From Litomosoides sigmodontis (lineage: Eukaryota; Nematoda; Chromadorea; Rhabditida; Onchocercidae): a stretch of 64,000 bases of DNA. Positions 43,781-57,100 of this stretch are shown here, piece by piece. The position numbers and the translations under genes are program-made. The stretch lies in contig OY718807.1 in assembly GCA_963070105.1 (NCBI GenBank), forward strand, positions 7,975,983 to 8,039,982. The letters are read 5' to 3'. Positions within the stretch are counted from its first letter, which is position 1. Each line of letters begins with the position of its first letter. A model generated the notes under the pieces. That model searched no databases. It worked only from the letters and a program-made list of their open reading frames with translations, and was not told the DNA's origin.

Positions 43781-46768
43781 AACGTTATTATTTGCAGAAA
43801 AGAAAACCATGAAAATAAGGAGTGAATTGCATGAAAATATATATAATTAATTAGCTGGAAGAAATGATAGTGATTGTCATCATTAAATATTACTGAAATA
43901 ATTTTCGTCCCTCATTGACCCACTCATACGATCATTTTCACATCTGTCATAACTTATTTTACTAATTTTCGTCCAATTTTTCACCTAACTGTTTAATTCA
44001 ACTAACTTCTGTGGAAATTTTTACAATTAATTTCAGATGAATGCTTAAAATGCTGTAGTAGCACGATGAGATGTTAGCATTGGTCGGATTTGAGTAAGCA
44101 AATATGCCTGCCTGTCTCACTTAAAGATGCTTAATGAGGAAGTCACACAACTCGCATTTAGGAATCATCATTTGCTAAAAGTATCAGGTCAACCGTTAAT
44201 CAATTTCAGGCTTTGCAAATGTATGTGCGAAGAAATAATTTTGGTGATAGCAATACTGCAAATTGATTTTTTTTTTCATTAACAACAATTATTCGTACAA
44301 TTAGTTATTAGCTAATTGCAATTGCTAAAGCAAATGAGAAAGTACTTGGCAATTTTTTTTTTCTACTTTACCAATTTCAGCTCTTTTTTTCCCCTTTTTT
44401 TTACTTCTTTCCATTTTTTTCCGAAAAAAAAAGCATCCCGTCAATTTGTTTTATATTGCAAATCCTAAAGAGAGAAAGTCGCATAGAATTTTGATAGGAA
44501 AATTCTGTGCAGCAAAATTGAAATTGAATTTGTATTCATAAGTTAAGTGTTTGGAGTGCGGAAAATTTACGACATAAAGCATTTTAATATGTTAGTGTTA
44601 TTTATTATGAAAAAAAAATTTTAGTAATTTTTCGAATTTCATTCTAACGTACGATAAATGAATAATTAAATTTAATGAAAAGATTATTTGCAAGAAGAGA
44701 GAGAGAGAAAGAAAAAGAAGAGGAGAAGTGCGAAGCATCTGTGGATGTGAGTATAATCTCTCTCCCAAGTACCTCTTTCAAATTCATCCCTGACAGTAAC
44801 AATTTATGAAGTGAGGTGAGTAGCAAGAGCATCTGAGCTAATTGTCTCCTCTCAAAGGTTCATTTCATTCAGCCATAAAACATCGATCTGTTCAAAATAT
44901 ACTATTATCGATCAATTCCCTAATTCTTCTACGAAGTAGCTAATTGATTAATTAATTAGCTCTAAAAGTTATAATCCGGCAATTCCATCTCTTATTTCCA
45001 ATAAACATTTCTTAATAATTATCGCTGCAATTTATCGATTCAAAAAATACACTGCTAAAATTTCACGATGATATTATTAGTAAAATTTCAATCAAAGGAA
45101 TAAATAATACTAAATTATTAAAATAAATCAAATTTATAGCATTCCATATTTTCATCACTTCATTTTTTTCACAAAAAAAATTGACTTATTCGCAGTGAAA
45201 AACAAAACAGAATGAACTGTAACATGCACAGATCACATTCTGCATAATGAAATTTAATTCTTCATCTCATTCACTATCTGAAATTTGCATGAAAATTAAT
45301 TCTATTTTAAATTTCCAGCAATAATTACCACTTTGTTTTTCTGGCACATTCTATTTTGCCATCAAAATCAACAAAAAAAAATTAAACTAATTCTTTAATT
45401 TTTTCTACGTTTTAATTACAAATTTCGTTTTGCATTGCATATTTGCAAAATTTAGCAAAAACACCGCAAAAAAAAATAATGAACACAAGCACCTTTGCTG
45501 TAAAATTTTGAATTTCATTATTTAACGGATTGATAACATTTGTTTCGAAGTGATCGATGTCATTGTTTGAAATGAAATTTTTGATTGAAAAATGTGAGAC
45601 GTGGCATTAATGACATGTGTTGCGTCATCATTGCTCAAGAGATTTGTTTACACAACAAGACAGAGAGGAACGGATTAGGCTATCGGACAACCTGTCAACT
45701 TGCTAAACAACCTGATATTTCAGGTGATTGTTGTGATTGCGCCATGAATGTGCGATCTCATGCTATGCAAGTCTGTCTAAATTATCATATTTCATTGATA
45801 TTGCCAGAAATAATTATTCCATTGAGATATTCACAGTAATTGTTAAGTATTAAATTGATAAAATTTTTATTTTTTGATTAAAAATTGAAGGAAAAGTAGA
45901 GGAGTATAAAAATGCAAATGTAATTTCATTCGAAAATGAATGATTGTTTTACATTGAATAGAAATTTTTAACAAATTTCACTCAAAGTATGCAACAAAAA
46001 GAAGCGAAAGCACAAAATAATTACTGGTTAAAAAAATTAGCAATTACGTAAAATTTTGGAAGTTGTGAAATAATTTCAAAACAAACAGTGAATGTAAGCA
46101 ATGTAGTTAAAATAATGAAAAAAAAAACTTTTTAGGATTTTAATCGTATAATTGAATTTTGAGACATATTAGAGGCTTTAAAATTGCTAATTTTTCTCTC
46201 TTTCTTTCCTTATTTTTTAATTTTTACTCATGGAAAAAAATTTTGATATTTTTTTGCAAAGTTATTTTAACGTATAAGTTGAATTTATCAGTTAAATAGC
46301 TTCATCATATCATTTCTAACGATTTCTTCATGACAGTACTTTCATGGATAGCAATCGAATAATATAGAATTTATCATTGCACTAAATAAATGTGATTGGT
46401 AAATTGGTGGCTAACTATTATCGATGCATGTAACATAAAATTATACTAATGTGATTAATTCATTTTTTATAATTAAATAAATAAAATTGAAATTTAATTA
46501 TAATGCGTGTTATGTTAGCAGTAAAATTGATAGTTAATGCGATCGGTTGATCTGATTTAAGATCTAACAGTATGATTTTCGAAAATTTTTGTAAACAAGT
46601 GACAGTAATATATTTTATTGTGATGAAAAGGAAGAGATGAGTGGGAGGATTACGGTAGGTATTGCCAATTGAGGAATTGATAATGAAGAGGATGGATGAT
46701 GTTTAGTTAAGCCCTTCTCATTTTCCGCATTAAAAACCACTCACCGAACTATTGCGCTTCCCATATTT

Positions 46769-47397
<629 letters not shown>

Positions 47398-47841
47398 ATA
47401 TTCTTCCATTTCTCCACCATTACTTTCACCTTTCCCGCCCATCTCCCTCTTATTCTATCGTTGGTTTCACTTTTCACTTCCTTCCTTTTACCGTAACTTT
47501 GAGATTTGTGATTTAGGATGAGACTTATCGACAATGTGAATTTTAGAATTAGCCATTTCGTGCAAATTCACTCTAAGTTGCTATCTTTGTCCGTCACGCA
47601 TTGGACAATCTTTCAGACAACAGTTTCCCTTTCAATGAGCAACCATTAATTTTAATAAAAATTTTTTTTCAGTTAATATTTAGCTTATTTCTCCTTTCAA
47701 CTACTATGCTACAAGAAAGAAATATGCTAGAATAATGAATTTTCTAAAACGAAAAATATTATATTAAAGCGTATTCCTTCCATCTTAGCTTTTTGACGAA
47801 TATTTGTTTTCAAAAAAATGCGAAATGAATAAAACAGTACT

Positions 47842-47842
<1 letters not shown>

Positions 47843-47880
<38 letters not shown>
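47843..47880. repeat. (TG)n microsatellite
   Basis: About 18 perfect TG units. Confidence 0.95.
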
Positions 47881-47885
<5 letters not shown>

Positions 47886-48727
47886 TGTGTAAATAGTCTC
47901 AAATGAAGGTGAAAATATGCACTGAAGAAGGAAAGTGAAATGTTTGTTTAATAAATTCAAAAATTATCAGCAAAATTGATTGAAGTTTAATTGATTGATT
48001 AAATTGTCAGAAAAGAAAAAATTTTTTTAGATTAAACAAGGAAGGAAGAAGTGATGTTAAAAGGGAAAACATATCTTATTGCATCGTTGCTGGACGAGTG
48101 CGATGGAATGAGGGAAATTAGCTGCAATACTGTAAAACCGATCGAAATGATTAAGAACAATGAATGTCAAACGTTACGGTTATCCTTGCTTGTTTCCTCC
48201 TCTTTCTTATTGCAATTTATAAAATTTCAATTTTTTTCATATCTTAAATTTCATTTTTTCTTTGGAATAATCAATGTGTTTTATTTTTGACATTTCAATG
48301 GTATTTCTAGTGAAAGTTTTTAACAATTCAAATATTTTCATAATTTTTTTTAATAGAATGAAAAAAGAAACAGTTGATAAGTGGTTGATTATGATGAATT
48401 TAAAGACACAAGCCTACTTGTGAAATATTTTTGGGGTGTAAAAAATAAAATTGCATAATTTGTTAAGAGCTTTTTGAGTAAATAAAAAAAGAATTTATTG
48501 TCGACGTAATTATTATTTTCCTCATTGGTATATGATTTATGAGTTCAATTGCAAATTGGTTAAATTTTTACCATTTTATTTTAAAAGTATCTTTTCACTA
48601 ATTTTTGCACATTTTTTTTGGCAGCGAAATCCTTCATTTTTTAATTTACTCATTTGGTTTATGTCGCCGTAGGTTTAAACAAACAGAAATTCGAATTTAA
48701 CAAAATAACATGCATTTATCATTGCAG

Positions 48728-48911
48728 GAAATTTGACCGGGATATACCGGAATGTTCGGGCAAGAGAGAGGAAGCGCAGAGTGTAGCGCTGAGGCGTCAT
48801 GGGATGACAAGGCGAAGAGCTTTACCAATGCCAATAATTCGAAATCAAATACAACATTTCCTCGGGAATGGATCATCGCAGTATTTGCTGTACAGAATGC
48901 CACATTTACAA
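48728..48911 (+). CDS. Candidate 5' exon of the three-finger C2H2 gene
   Basis: A 184-bp island with higher GC than its flanks, bounded by a good acceptor (atcattgcag) and a good donor (CAA|GTAACA). Two frames are open. From ATG 48752 the frame reads MFGQERGSAECSAEASWDDK and leaves phase 1, which fits an acceptor at 49689 (catgcag). The other frame (MPIIRNQIQHFLGNG) leaves phase 0, which fits the acceptor at 49695. The reverse strand is also open, so direction is not certain. If real, it is the start of the downstream zinc-finger gene, with 24 nt of 5' UTR after a possible trans-splice site. Confidence 0.35.
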
Positions 48912-49648
48912 GTAACAAACTTTCAATAACCGATTAAACTACGATATTATTAAGAATGCTTAAAAGAATAAAAAACGTATAATCAAATCATGCAGTTTAA
49001 TCAGTAATTAAATTATTAATTATTACCATGAAATGATAATTGCTATTTTAGGGATTATAAGAATACTTGCGGTTAATTAATTAACAATTTCTATTGTTTC
49101 ACCTATTTTGCGATTAGTTGTAGTCCAAAAATTTCAATATTAACCATAGAAATGTTATAATTTACTCATCACTGTTTCCAATTAGGCTTATCAATTCGTA
49201 ATTTAATTGATCAATTAAATGTTTGCGACTTGGATTGTCTTTCGTCATTTCGCGAGTGTAAAGCTAATTTAGCTAATAGAAAAAAGCTGAAGAAAGTGAT
49301 GAGATGTTAAGATTAGTAAGATCAATTATTTCAATTATGTAAAAAATTCTAGCAATTTTAAAATATAAAATCATTTCATAAATGCAATACAGACAAATTT
49401 CAGAGGTCACCCAAATGGGCTATGTTGTTTCGTTTTGCTGAATTTTTAGTAGACTCATATTAGCATAATAGAATTTCATGCTAACCGCTTAATCGTTTAT
49501 GCAATGCGGTACCTTAATCATCTATTTCAATTTTGTTTAATTTTAAATTGAACATTCAACATGTGATACCGTACACCGCCTCTTTCTACTCTCCATAACT
49601 GTATAGGCTTTATCACCACCGTACAGTATACCGTGCTTATCACAACTA

Positions 49649-52070
49649 ATGACTACTCGTTATCAACTCATGCAAATGCAACATGCAGCGGTGCAGCAAT
49701 TATCATCAACATCAACACCATCATCGTCGACATCGTCAACATCAACATCAACATCAACGTCATCATCATCGTCGTCATCGGCGACATCATCTACTTCAGT
49801 GGCAGCTACTAACAATCAGCCAATTTCTACCAATCAAAGTGCATTTTTTTTTCAGTCTATTCCTTCAATTAGAAATATTTGCAACAACAAAAATCAATTG
49901 ACAATAAAATTGCATTCAATGGACGGAAAAAAGTTCCAATTTCAATCTTTTTGAACTTTGCATCCTAACTTTTTTTTTGTAAAACACAAAAAGCAAAAAT
50001 AAAACATGAAGTTTTACCAAATATACGTGCATATATCGATAAAAAAATGAGAAAAAAAACTATTGAATGCTAAAAAAACAAGAGCAATCAATTAACTAAT
50101 AACTGTGCTGCTTTTTTTATCTTTTTTTGAAAACAATATCATGCATAATAAAGGGGACAGAGATGACTTAGCAATTGACATCGTGCGCTTCAAATACTTT
50201 TGAAAACGAATAAAAAAGCATTTATTCGATTGAAATTGCATTTAAAAAAAAAGCGATAGAGTAATGAAAAGTGATAGTTACACGATTGAAATTTGATAAA
50301 AAAAAAAAAATTTCAACAAGCTTACATCAACAACAACGTTTCAAAATTTTTAGCAAGCTTACATCAACAACAACGTTTCGAGATCCGGAGCAAGCAAAAT
50401 CAATCAGCGATCATCAAGAAGTATCGATGTGATATTTGTGATAAGACATTTAGCCGGAGCAATACATTAGTAACACATAAGGTAATTTTTCTTTTTTCTT
50501 GTGCAACGATTACGATACCGTTTGTTGATGGGACTAGAGAGGGGAAGGCTTGAAAAATTTCCCATCAACTTCAATAAATTATGAATGAATTGGAGTGGAA
50601 GGAACGAAGGAAGATCGTTGGCTAGGAAATGATAGAAAGAAAGTGTGAAATCAGCTAACTTAAATTTTTGAACTGTTCAAACACTCAACAACAGCACTTT
50701 GCCCTAAAAAGTTTAGCAATTTCATAAATTATGCAAAAAATAACTTTTTGCGCTAAAGCGATATGCTTTCATCACTTATACGTTTAAATTTAAATCTTGT
50801 TTAGTTCGCCTCTCTCTCACTCTCTCTTATCTTATAGCCTTTCTCATCTTCGAACACTTTAGTATGTTATTTCCCACAACAACCTTCTTCCATATAACTC
50901 AACAAATATGATGCAGATAAATTTGGCAAATAATTTCATTGATTTTATTAAATTTGAGGAAAAAAAGAAAATTTTTAGCCGTAAATTTAATTAGAAGGTA
51001 TTTTTAAAACAACGAACAATAATTGAAATTAAATCTTTTATTTTTTTCATTGTTAACTCTCTTTTGAGATTATTTATTACCATTTACACTTATTAAAAAC
51101 GCGAATTAATTCTCGTCATGAAGTTTACTGCTACCTGTTTTCCCTCATATTAGTTTACCTATGTTCCTTATTACATGAACAATTTGATATTAAAGTGAAG
51201 AAATTTATTTTTAAAGAATTAGCATACTGCGAGTGCTAGTTTGAAGCGCAAGTGCAGCGTAATGCTCGCTTGCTATATTTAACTAATCTCACTGATTACA
51301 GTCACTTACGTGAGTTTGAACAACCTGGTACTGGCTAGTTTACTACGTGATACCATTTACACGTAATCGCTCATATTTTTCAACTGCTTGTTATTTTTTC
51401 ATATAAAAATTTATTGAACATTTCCATTTCGTTTTCTGCTTAACAGAGGATTCATACGGGTGAAAAGCCATTTCACTGCGATCATTGCGGCCGAGCTTTT
51501 CGACAGCCTGGCAATTTAACGCGTCATCGTCTCACACACACAACGGTTAAACGCTTTTCACATTTATTTGCCTATCAAAGAAAATGCCGAAAAAGAAAAT
51601 GAAAATAAATTAATTAGTGAAGTCAAAAAGGCCAAGCAAATTGATTGCATTTGCATCACAGCAACAAATTTATTATTCATCCTTTTCATTCACCCAACGA
51701 AATGTGGACGATTGTGCAAGTTTACACACATCAAATTTCACTCATAGGCGTAAAAATTCTCCTTACGCCTACGTTTGCACTAATTGCACATAAATTAACG
51801 CAACAATTAAAAGTGACGAAATTCACTCTTGTATTTCGGACTGATTTCGAATTTCATTTTTCATTTCGCACTGAATTGAGACACAAGCGCTTCCATTTCC
51901 TTCTTTTTTTTTTGATTATTAAAAATTGTTCAATTTAGGTGAAACCCTATATTTGTTCGATATGCGAAAAGGCATTCAATCGAGCCTCAAATCTTCACAC
52001 ACATATGCGTACACATTCTCAAATATTTCATGCTAAAATACCTGCAATACAGTCATTTGGATCAATTTGA
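49649..52070 (+). CDS. C2H2 zinc-finger transcription factor with three fingers
   Basis: Exons 49649-49838, 50354-50481, 51447-51545, 51939-52070 (182 residues if ATG 49649 is used). The N-terminal part is a Ser/Thr-rich low-complexity stretch (TCA/ACA repeats, 49700-49800). Exon 2 carries a basic/Gln-rich linker and finger 1 ([20 protein letters not shown]). Exon 3 carries the TGEKP linker and finger 2 ([20 protein letters not shown]). Exon 4 carries finger 3 ([20 protein letters not shown]) and a short tail to TGA. All three fingers have intact C-x2-C-x12-H-x3-H, so DNA binding is expected. Finger borders coincide with phase 0 introns. The pattern recalls Fez/Gfi-type fingers, but I cannot assign an orthologue. 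The true 5' end may be at 48752. The second exon begins within a 37-bp tandem duplication. Confidence 0.75.
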
Positions 52071-54199
52071 TGTAAACGTATTCTGTGCACTTTTTTTTTA
52101 ATTTCAAATTTATATTTTCAATATTTGGATGTAATTTAAAATGAAAAAAAAAGATGACAAACAAGAATAAATGAATGAAATTTACTTTGCTAATGATATT
52201 GTCTATTATTCGCAGAATTACTGCAATACATTGTATCACTCAAGTGGAAAGTGCGAATTTTGCATAAACTGGTAAATGCAATAAATCATAATACCGTATC
52301 TTCTAGTGGCTATCATCAATCATATAAAACATGACATCTTCGATACATTTTATGAAAGTGAAAAAAAATTTAAATTTAATTTGATAATTTGTTATCACTC
52401 AATCACATTCAATCATTTCCCTCAAAATTAATTCAGACATTAAAATGCATTAATATAATAATCATTGACACAGTTTTCTTCTTTGCAAATACGAAACAAA
52501 CTAACTAATTAATTAATATTTTAATAGATGAAATTAAATGAAAGCTGTACGCCGTAAATTGATAAGATTTCAACTGAAATAGATTATTTCATCAATTATT
52601 TCCATTGTGTTTTTTTGCCATTTTTTTATTATTAAGAATTTTGCATTTAATCACATTGTTTTAATAAATTTAAGTTGTCGGCATTTAATTAATTAATAAA
52701 ACGTAAATGATTTCGCCTGTTAGAAAGCCACCAAAGTGCAAATTTCAAGTAGACGAAATTTAACTTACCTTACGTCTCTCTAACATACAAAGTAAAGCGC
52801 TTCTCAGCTACCAACAAAATGACACTGTAAGGACACTGTAATCAAGCGTAACGTCCGAGTGCGTGATAACGAAGTAACGCTTTACACAATGACAGCAACA
52901 AAGCCGCGCACGTGATAATAGTGATAATAATGAAAGGTTAATCGTGATTAATCGTGATAGGATAATCGTGATAACGAAGATGGCTACATCGCTTAACAGT
53001 TATCCTTAAAAACTTCCAGCTAATGCATTATTTACTATTTCCATTATTTATTATTATTGTTATTACTATTATTTTTATTATTATTACTATTATTATTATC
53101 ATTATTAATGTTATTGTTGTTATTATTTGTTATTGTTGTTATCATCAAACTAGCCTTCAAATAATTATTTTATGTTAATTCAGAAAATACAGGAAAATAA
53201 TAAACGCGCAGGCTTTTTGAGAGAGCTGCATTATATCAGCAGCGTAGTTTATGCACTACTTTCTCGCTTAAATAAAATTGTTGGGATATTTTTAGCGAAG
53301 AATAATTTATGCATTGCACATGAGTTAACAGTACAGGAGTTTTATTTTAAAATTTCAGAATTAGGCTAATTGACAATGTTAAAATTGTTATAATTATTCA
53401 TTTGAGTAGACCGTTTCAGTGAATGAATAAACGCTGAGAGATTTCAGGAAAAGAGTAGACAGTCATGTATTATGTAATATTAATTATTAATACTGTGTGA
53501 TAATTACATGCAACAATTCGTTGAATTTAGACATCGTTTTTCTTTCTCCAAAATAATTCCTGGACGAGAATTTGCACATCGAGCCAGGTTGACAATCCAT
53601 CTCCACGTGAGTCAGCGTAATACAACGAGTATTTGCGCGCGAAATTTGCATTTTATTAAGTGGAAAGTGGGAGATGCTTCGCGTAAGACTTTCTACTATT
53701 ATGAGGAGTGTGTGGTACTAAGAGCAGAAGTTATACCCCTCTCATTTGCAACAGAAAATAGTTTCCAGAAAAAAGTGAGGATACTAGCTTGAGGGAATAT
53801 TTTGGTTAGGCAAATTATGTTGCAGGAAAAATTTGTATGGCATGGAGAAATTTTCAAATATTATTACATGTCCTTTGATGAAGCTACTATATTTCTGACG
53901 TTGCTAAATTTTGCTAATCGAAGTACTAACGTGCATGTTGTGTGTGTATGTGGGGATATCTAGCTATATGTTCTAATTCATCGAATAATTGCATTTGTAG
54001 TAATTTACATATTATCGATGCAACGCAATACTGTAGCCATTATTCTTGTAATCTGTCATTTTTGTCAATGTGATACTTAGGACCTATCACTTTGCCTACC
54101 ATGTCTGATGATAAAATATATTATTGATGTCAGCGTGTAAGCTTCAATTTTTAGTTGTTTTTTACTGATGCTTCATTGAAAAAGAAGCTAAAACAACAG
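52071..54199. other. Intergenic region between zinc-finger gene and knl-2
   Basis: AT-rich sequence with a degenerate ATT tract (53040-53150) and a small less AT-rich patch at 52840-52985 with repeated GTGATAACGAAG and ATCGTGAT words. An 84-codon open stretch near 53520-53790 shows no recognisable domain. Should hold the knl-2 promoter. Confidence 0.5.
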
Positions 54200-57100
54200 A
54201 TGTATTGGCAACAAAATAACCAACAAAGAGTAATTGACCTCAGACTCTGGATTTTCAAGGTTAATAATTGAAGAATTTTTGAAACTTAATGTATTTAAAA
54301 AATTTTCTTGTTATGGTTTACATTGATTTAATCAATAGTGTGTTGCACAACGTTAATATTAATTTTGATCGAAGTTAGCATTTGTTTAGTTGCGTTTGGG
54401 GATTTTACGAGATTTTGTCTCCTTTTAAGATTTAAAATTTTATTCATACATTTTCTCTATGTTTGAATAAAGATGTAACACTTTTTTTGTAGTAGCAAGC
54501 AAGCAAATATTTTACTTTTCAGTTTATTCATAATGATAACGATGAATTTGCTGTTTGCGTAGAAGGTTATCGGAAGAAAGACGTTGAAGAACGTGAACTG
54601 GAAAATTGGCGCAGCACAGCTATCAAGGAGAGATATAACTCAGTAACATTACTCACTGCCAGCGGCTCCAAATATGTTTTACATGGAGTACTTGATCAGG
54701 ATTCTGCATATGGACTTGGTAATTATTTGCCATTAACTGTTGAAGGGGCTTGTGAAATTCTTGAAATAAAGGAAAAATATTCAGTCTAGCTTTTAAAAGT
54801 ATTGATATTTTGAATTTTGAACAACTTACTCAAATTTATTTTAATGTTCAATGACAAAATCGCTTCCCATACTCAAATCATTGGGAGCTGTGATAAATGC
54901 AGTGTCATATAGTGGTATATCCCACTTGTTACGACTTTTTCTAGACTACACATTTGACTGATTCAGAAATCGCAGTTCTTGGTCCTTAGAACTATATTTT
55001 GTGCTAATATCTCTAGTGTATTTTTTAGCATGGACGAATCCCATATTTGGAGAGGCAGAGGGAATTTTTAATTTTTTTCTTGCTCCTTACTATTTAGTTC
55101 CCGTTTTTTGTTTTTTAACATGCGAAATTACATAAATTAGGTAATTCTAGTTTTTTTGATGGTTTCATGATTTTATGGCTTCTTTTTGTGTGGTGTAGAG
55201 TTCGCTGTTGGTTCTATAATTTAAAATTTAATGGCATTTTTTCACTTTTTAATGGCTACCCATAGTTCTTCAGTATTTGATTTTGACTGCTATGTGTCGT
55301 TTCCTCGTTCTTTTTGAAATAATACTCTTTTAGGATATCCAAAGACACTAATAGAAAGATTCAAAGATGGTTTTCCGTATGAATGGCAGGAACTTCTGTC
55401 CGATTATTACAACAGTGTTGTAAAGCCTAATAAACTTAATATACCTCAGAAGTTACATTCTGCTTTTCTCAGTGGTTTACTGTTAGACATATCTAAATGT
55501 TCACGAACCGATGGACGTCGCACAGCAACGTTTAGAAATGGTAACTGCAGCGAATAACTTTAAAAATTGACGTATTCCTTTGTTTTTATTATTTCTTCAT
55601 CAAATTATTTAAGTTCGTTTTTTAATTGTTGCAGGTGGGAGCGAAATTTCATCGCCTTTGAACAGTAATGCAAAACGCACGAAACGTTTGTTAATGAACG
55701 ATAAAATTGTGGAAGAGGATGAAGAAACAAGTAAAGATGAACTCTCTACATCCAGGTTTTCCAATAATTGTACCAATTCGACCGGTAGATTTTCAAGAAC
55801 TCTTGGCATATCCGCCGCATCTTCAACTCATGATTCAAGTGAACAAAAGGTGATGCTAAAATGTGATAACCATCCTGCACCAGCGAATGATTACAAGCTT
55901 GCCACTGAAATCAAGATGTCTGGTGAGAAAGATATGTTAGAACATAAGCCACAAGAAGATGATACGTTGTTTAAAATGCCACTGTTACCGCTTCAGCGGC
56001 GTCGTCCAAGTAAGTTAACACATACTATATTTTTTAAGTTAGGATAATTGGTACCTACAAAATTTCTTCGTCAATATATTAGCTATGCTCCTCACAAAAT
56101 GTTTTTGTCTGACTTTTGGAAGCTTGCTTTGAATCTAAAGCATATATGTTAGCCAACGAATTAGTGATACATATGCTCTTTATCGTAGTGATCGATAAAT
56201 ATTCTCTTTATCGCAGTGATAAAAGTGAACCTCTTTTGAAGTGGAAATTAATAAAAGAATGCACAGAAAAAAATAAAAGAAATCATTCACCGATCTCTTC
56301 AAATTCATATTTAGAGAGCAAAAACTGATCAAAATTTTTACAGAACCAGTAGATTTATATAACTGGACGATACGTTTTTCTGCAAACGACTTAGGACATT
56401 CGAAGCTTTTCCCGAATTTCGCGTTTGTCGTAGTCGGTTTTCGCCCGTAAGTTAACTTAATTATGTGTTATTTTCATTTCATTCTTTTCGACATTCCAAG
56501 CTTACTAAATTTCAGTCGTATAGATAAATAAAAGCCGAAATGTAAGTATTGTATCCAGAAGCGGTCGTCATTCACCGATCTTTTTAAATTGATATTTAGA
56601 GACAAAAATTTGGATTGGAAAACATCATGCATTGTTGCGGTGGAAGGTAGTCGCTTGTTACGGACTGAAACGGGTGCATACGAACTCATCGGACCGATCA
56701 ATACAATATTAGCCGCACAGCAAGGTGTATTTTTCAGTAGATCTTAGCATCAAATTTATTTGTTTGACATTCACCACAGTGAAAATAAATGTATAAAATT
56801 TCAATTTTATAAGAATTTCGAGGATGTATATGTCTCTTTTTCATACATAATCTCTTCTTATGAGTTTATTGATATAATGCGTGAGAGAGAAAACAAAAAC
56901 GGGAGATAATTTGACATCAGCTATATTATTGACTTGGGGTTTTATCAATGTGAGTTTTAATTTTCTCTTTAGGTTATCCAAAAGAATTTGTAACACAATT
57001 CTTGAATGGTTTTCCAAAAAACTGGCATCGTATTCTGTCATTATTTTTCAACACGTATATGTAAGTTTGTTTTTATTCAAAATTTATCACTTAACAATTA

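Noticed and set aside
53508..53792. A 94-codon open frame upstream of knl-2 with WKV near its end
   Set aside because: Its GTAAGA donor leaves the wrong phase for the SANTA exon; the exon at 54200-54259 ends RVIDLRLWIFK and fits.
56116..56328. A 70-codon open frame in knl-2 intron 4
   Set aside because: It lies between two well-supported exons (phase 1 join 56009 to 56344) and shows no domain.
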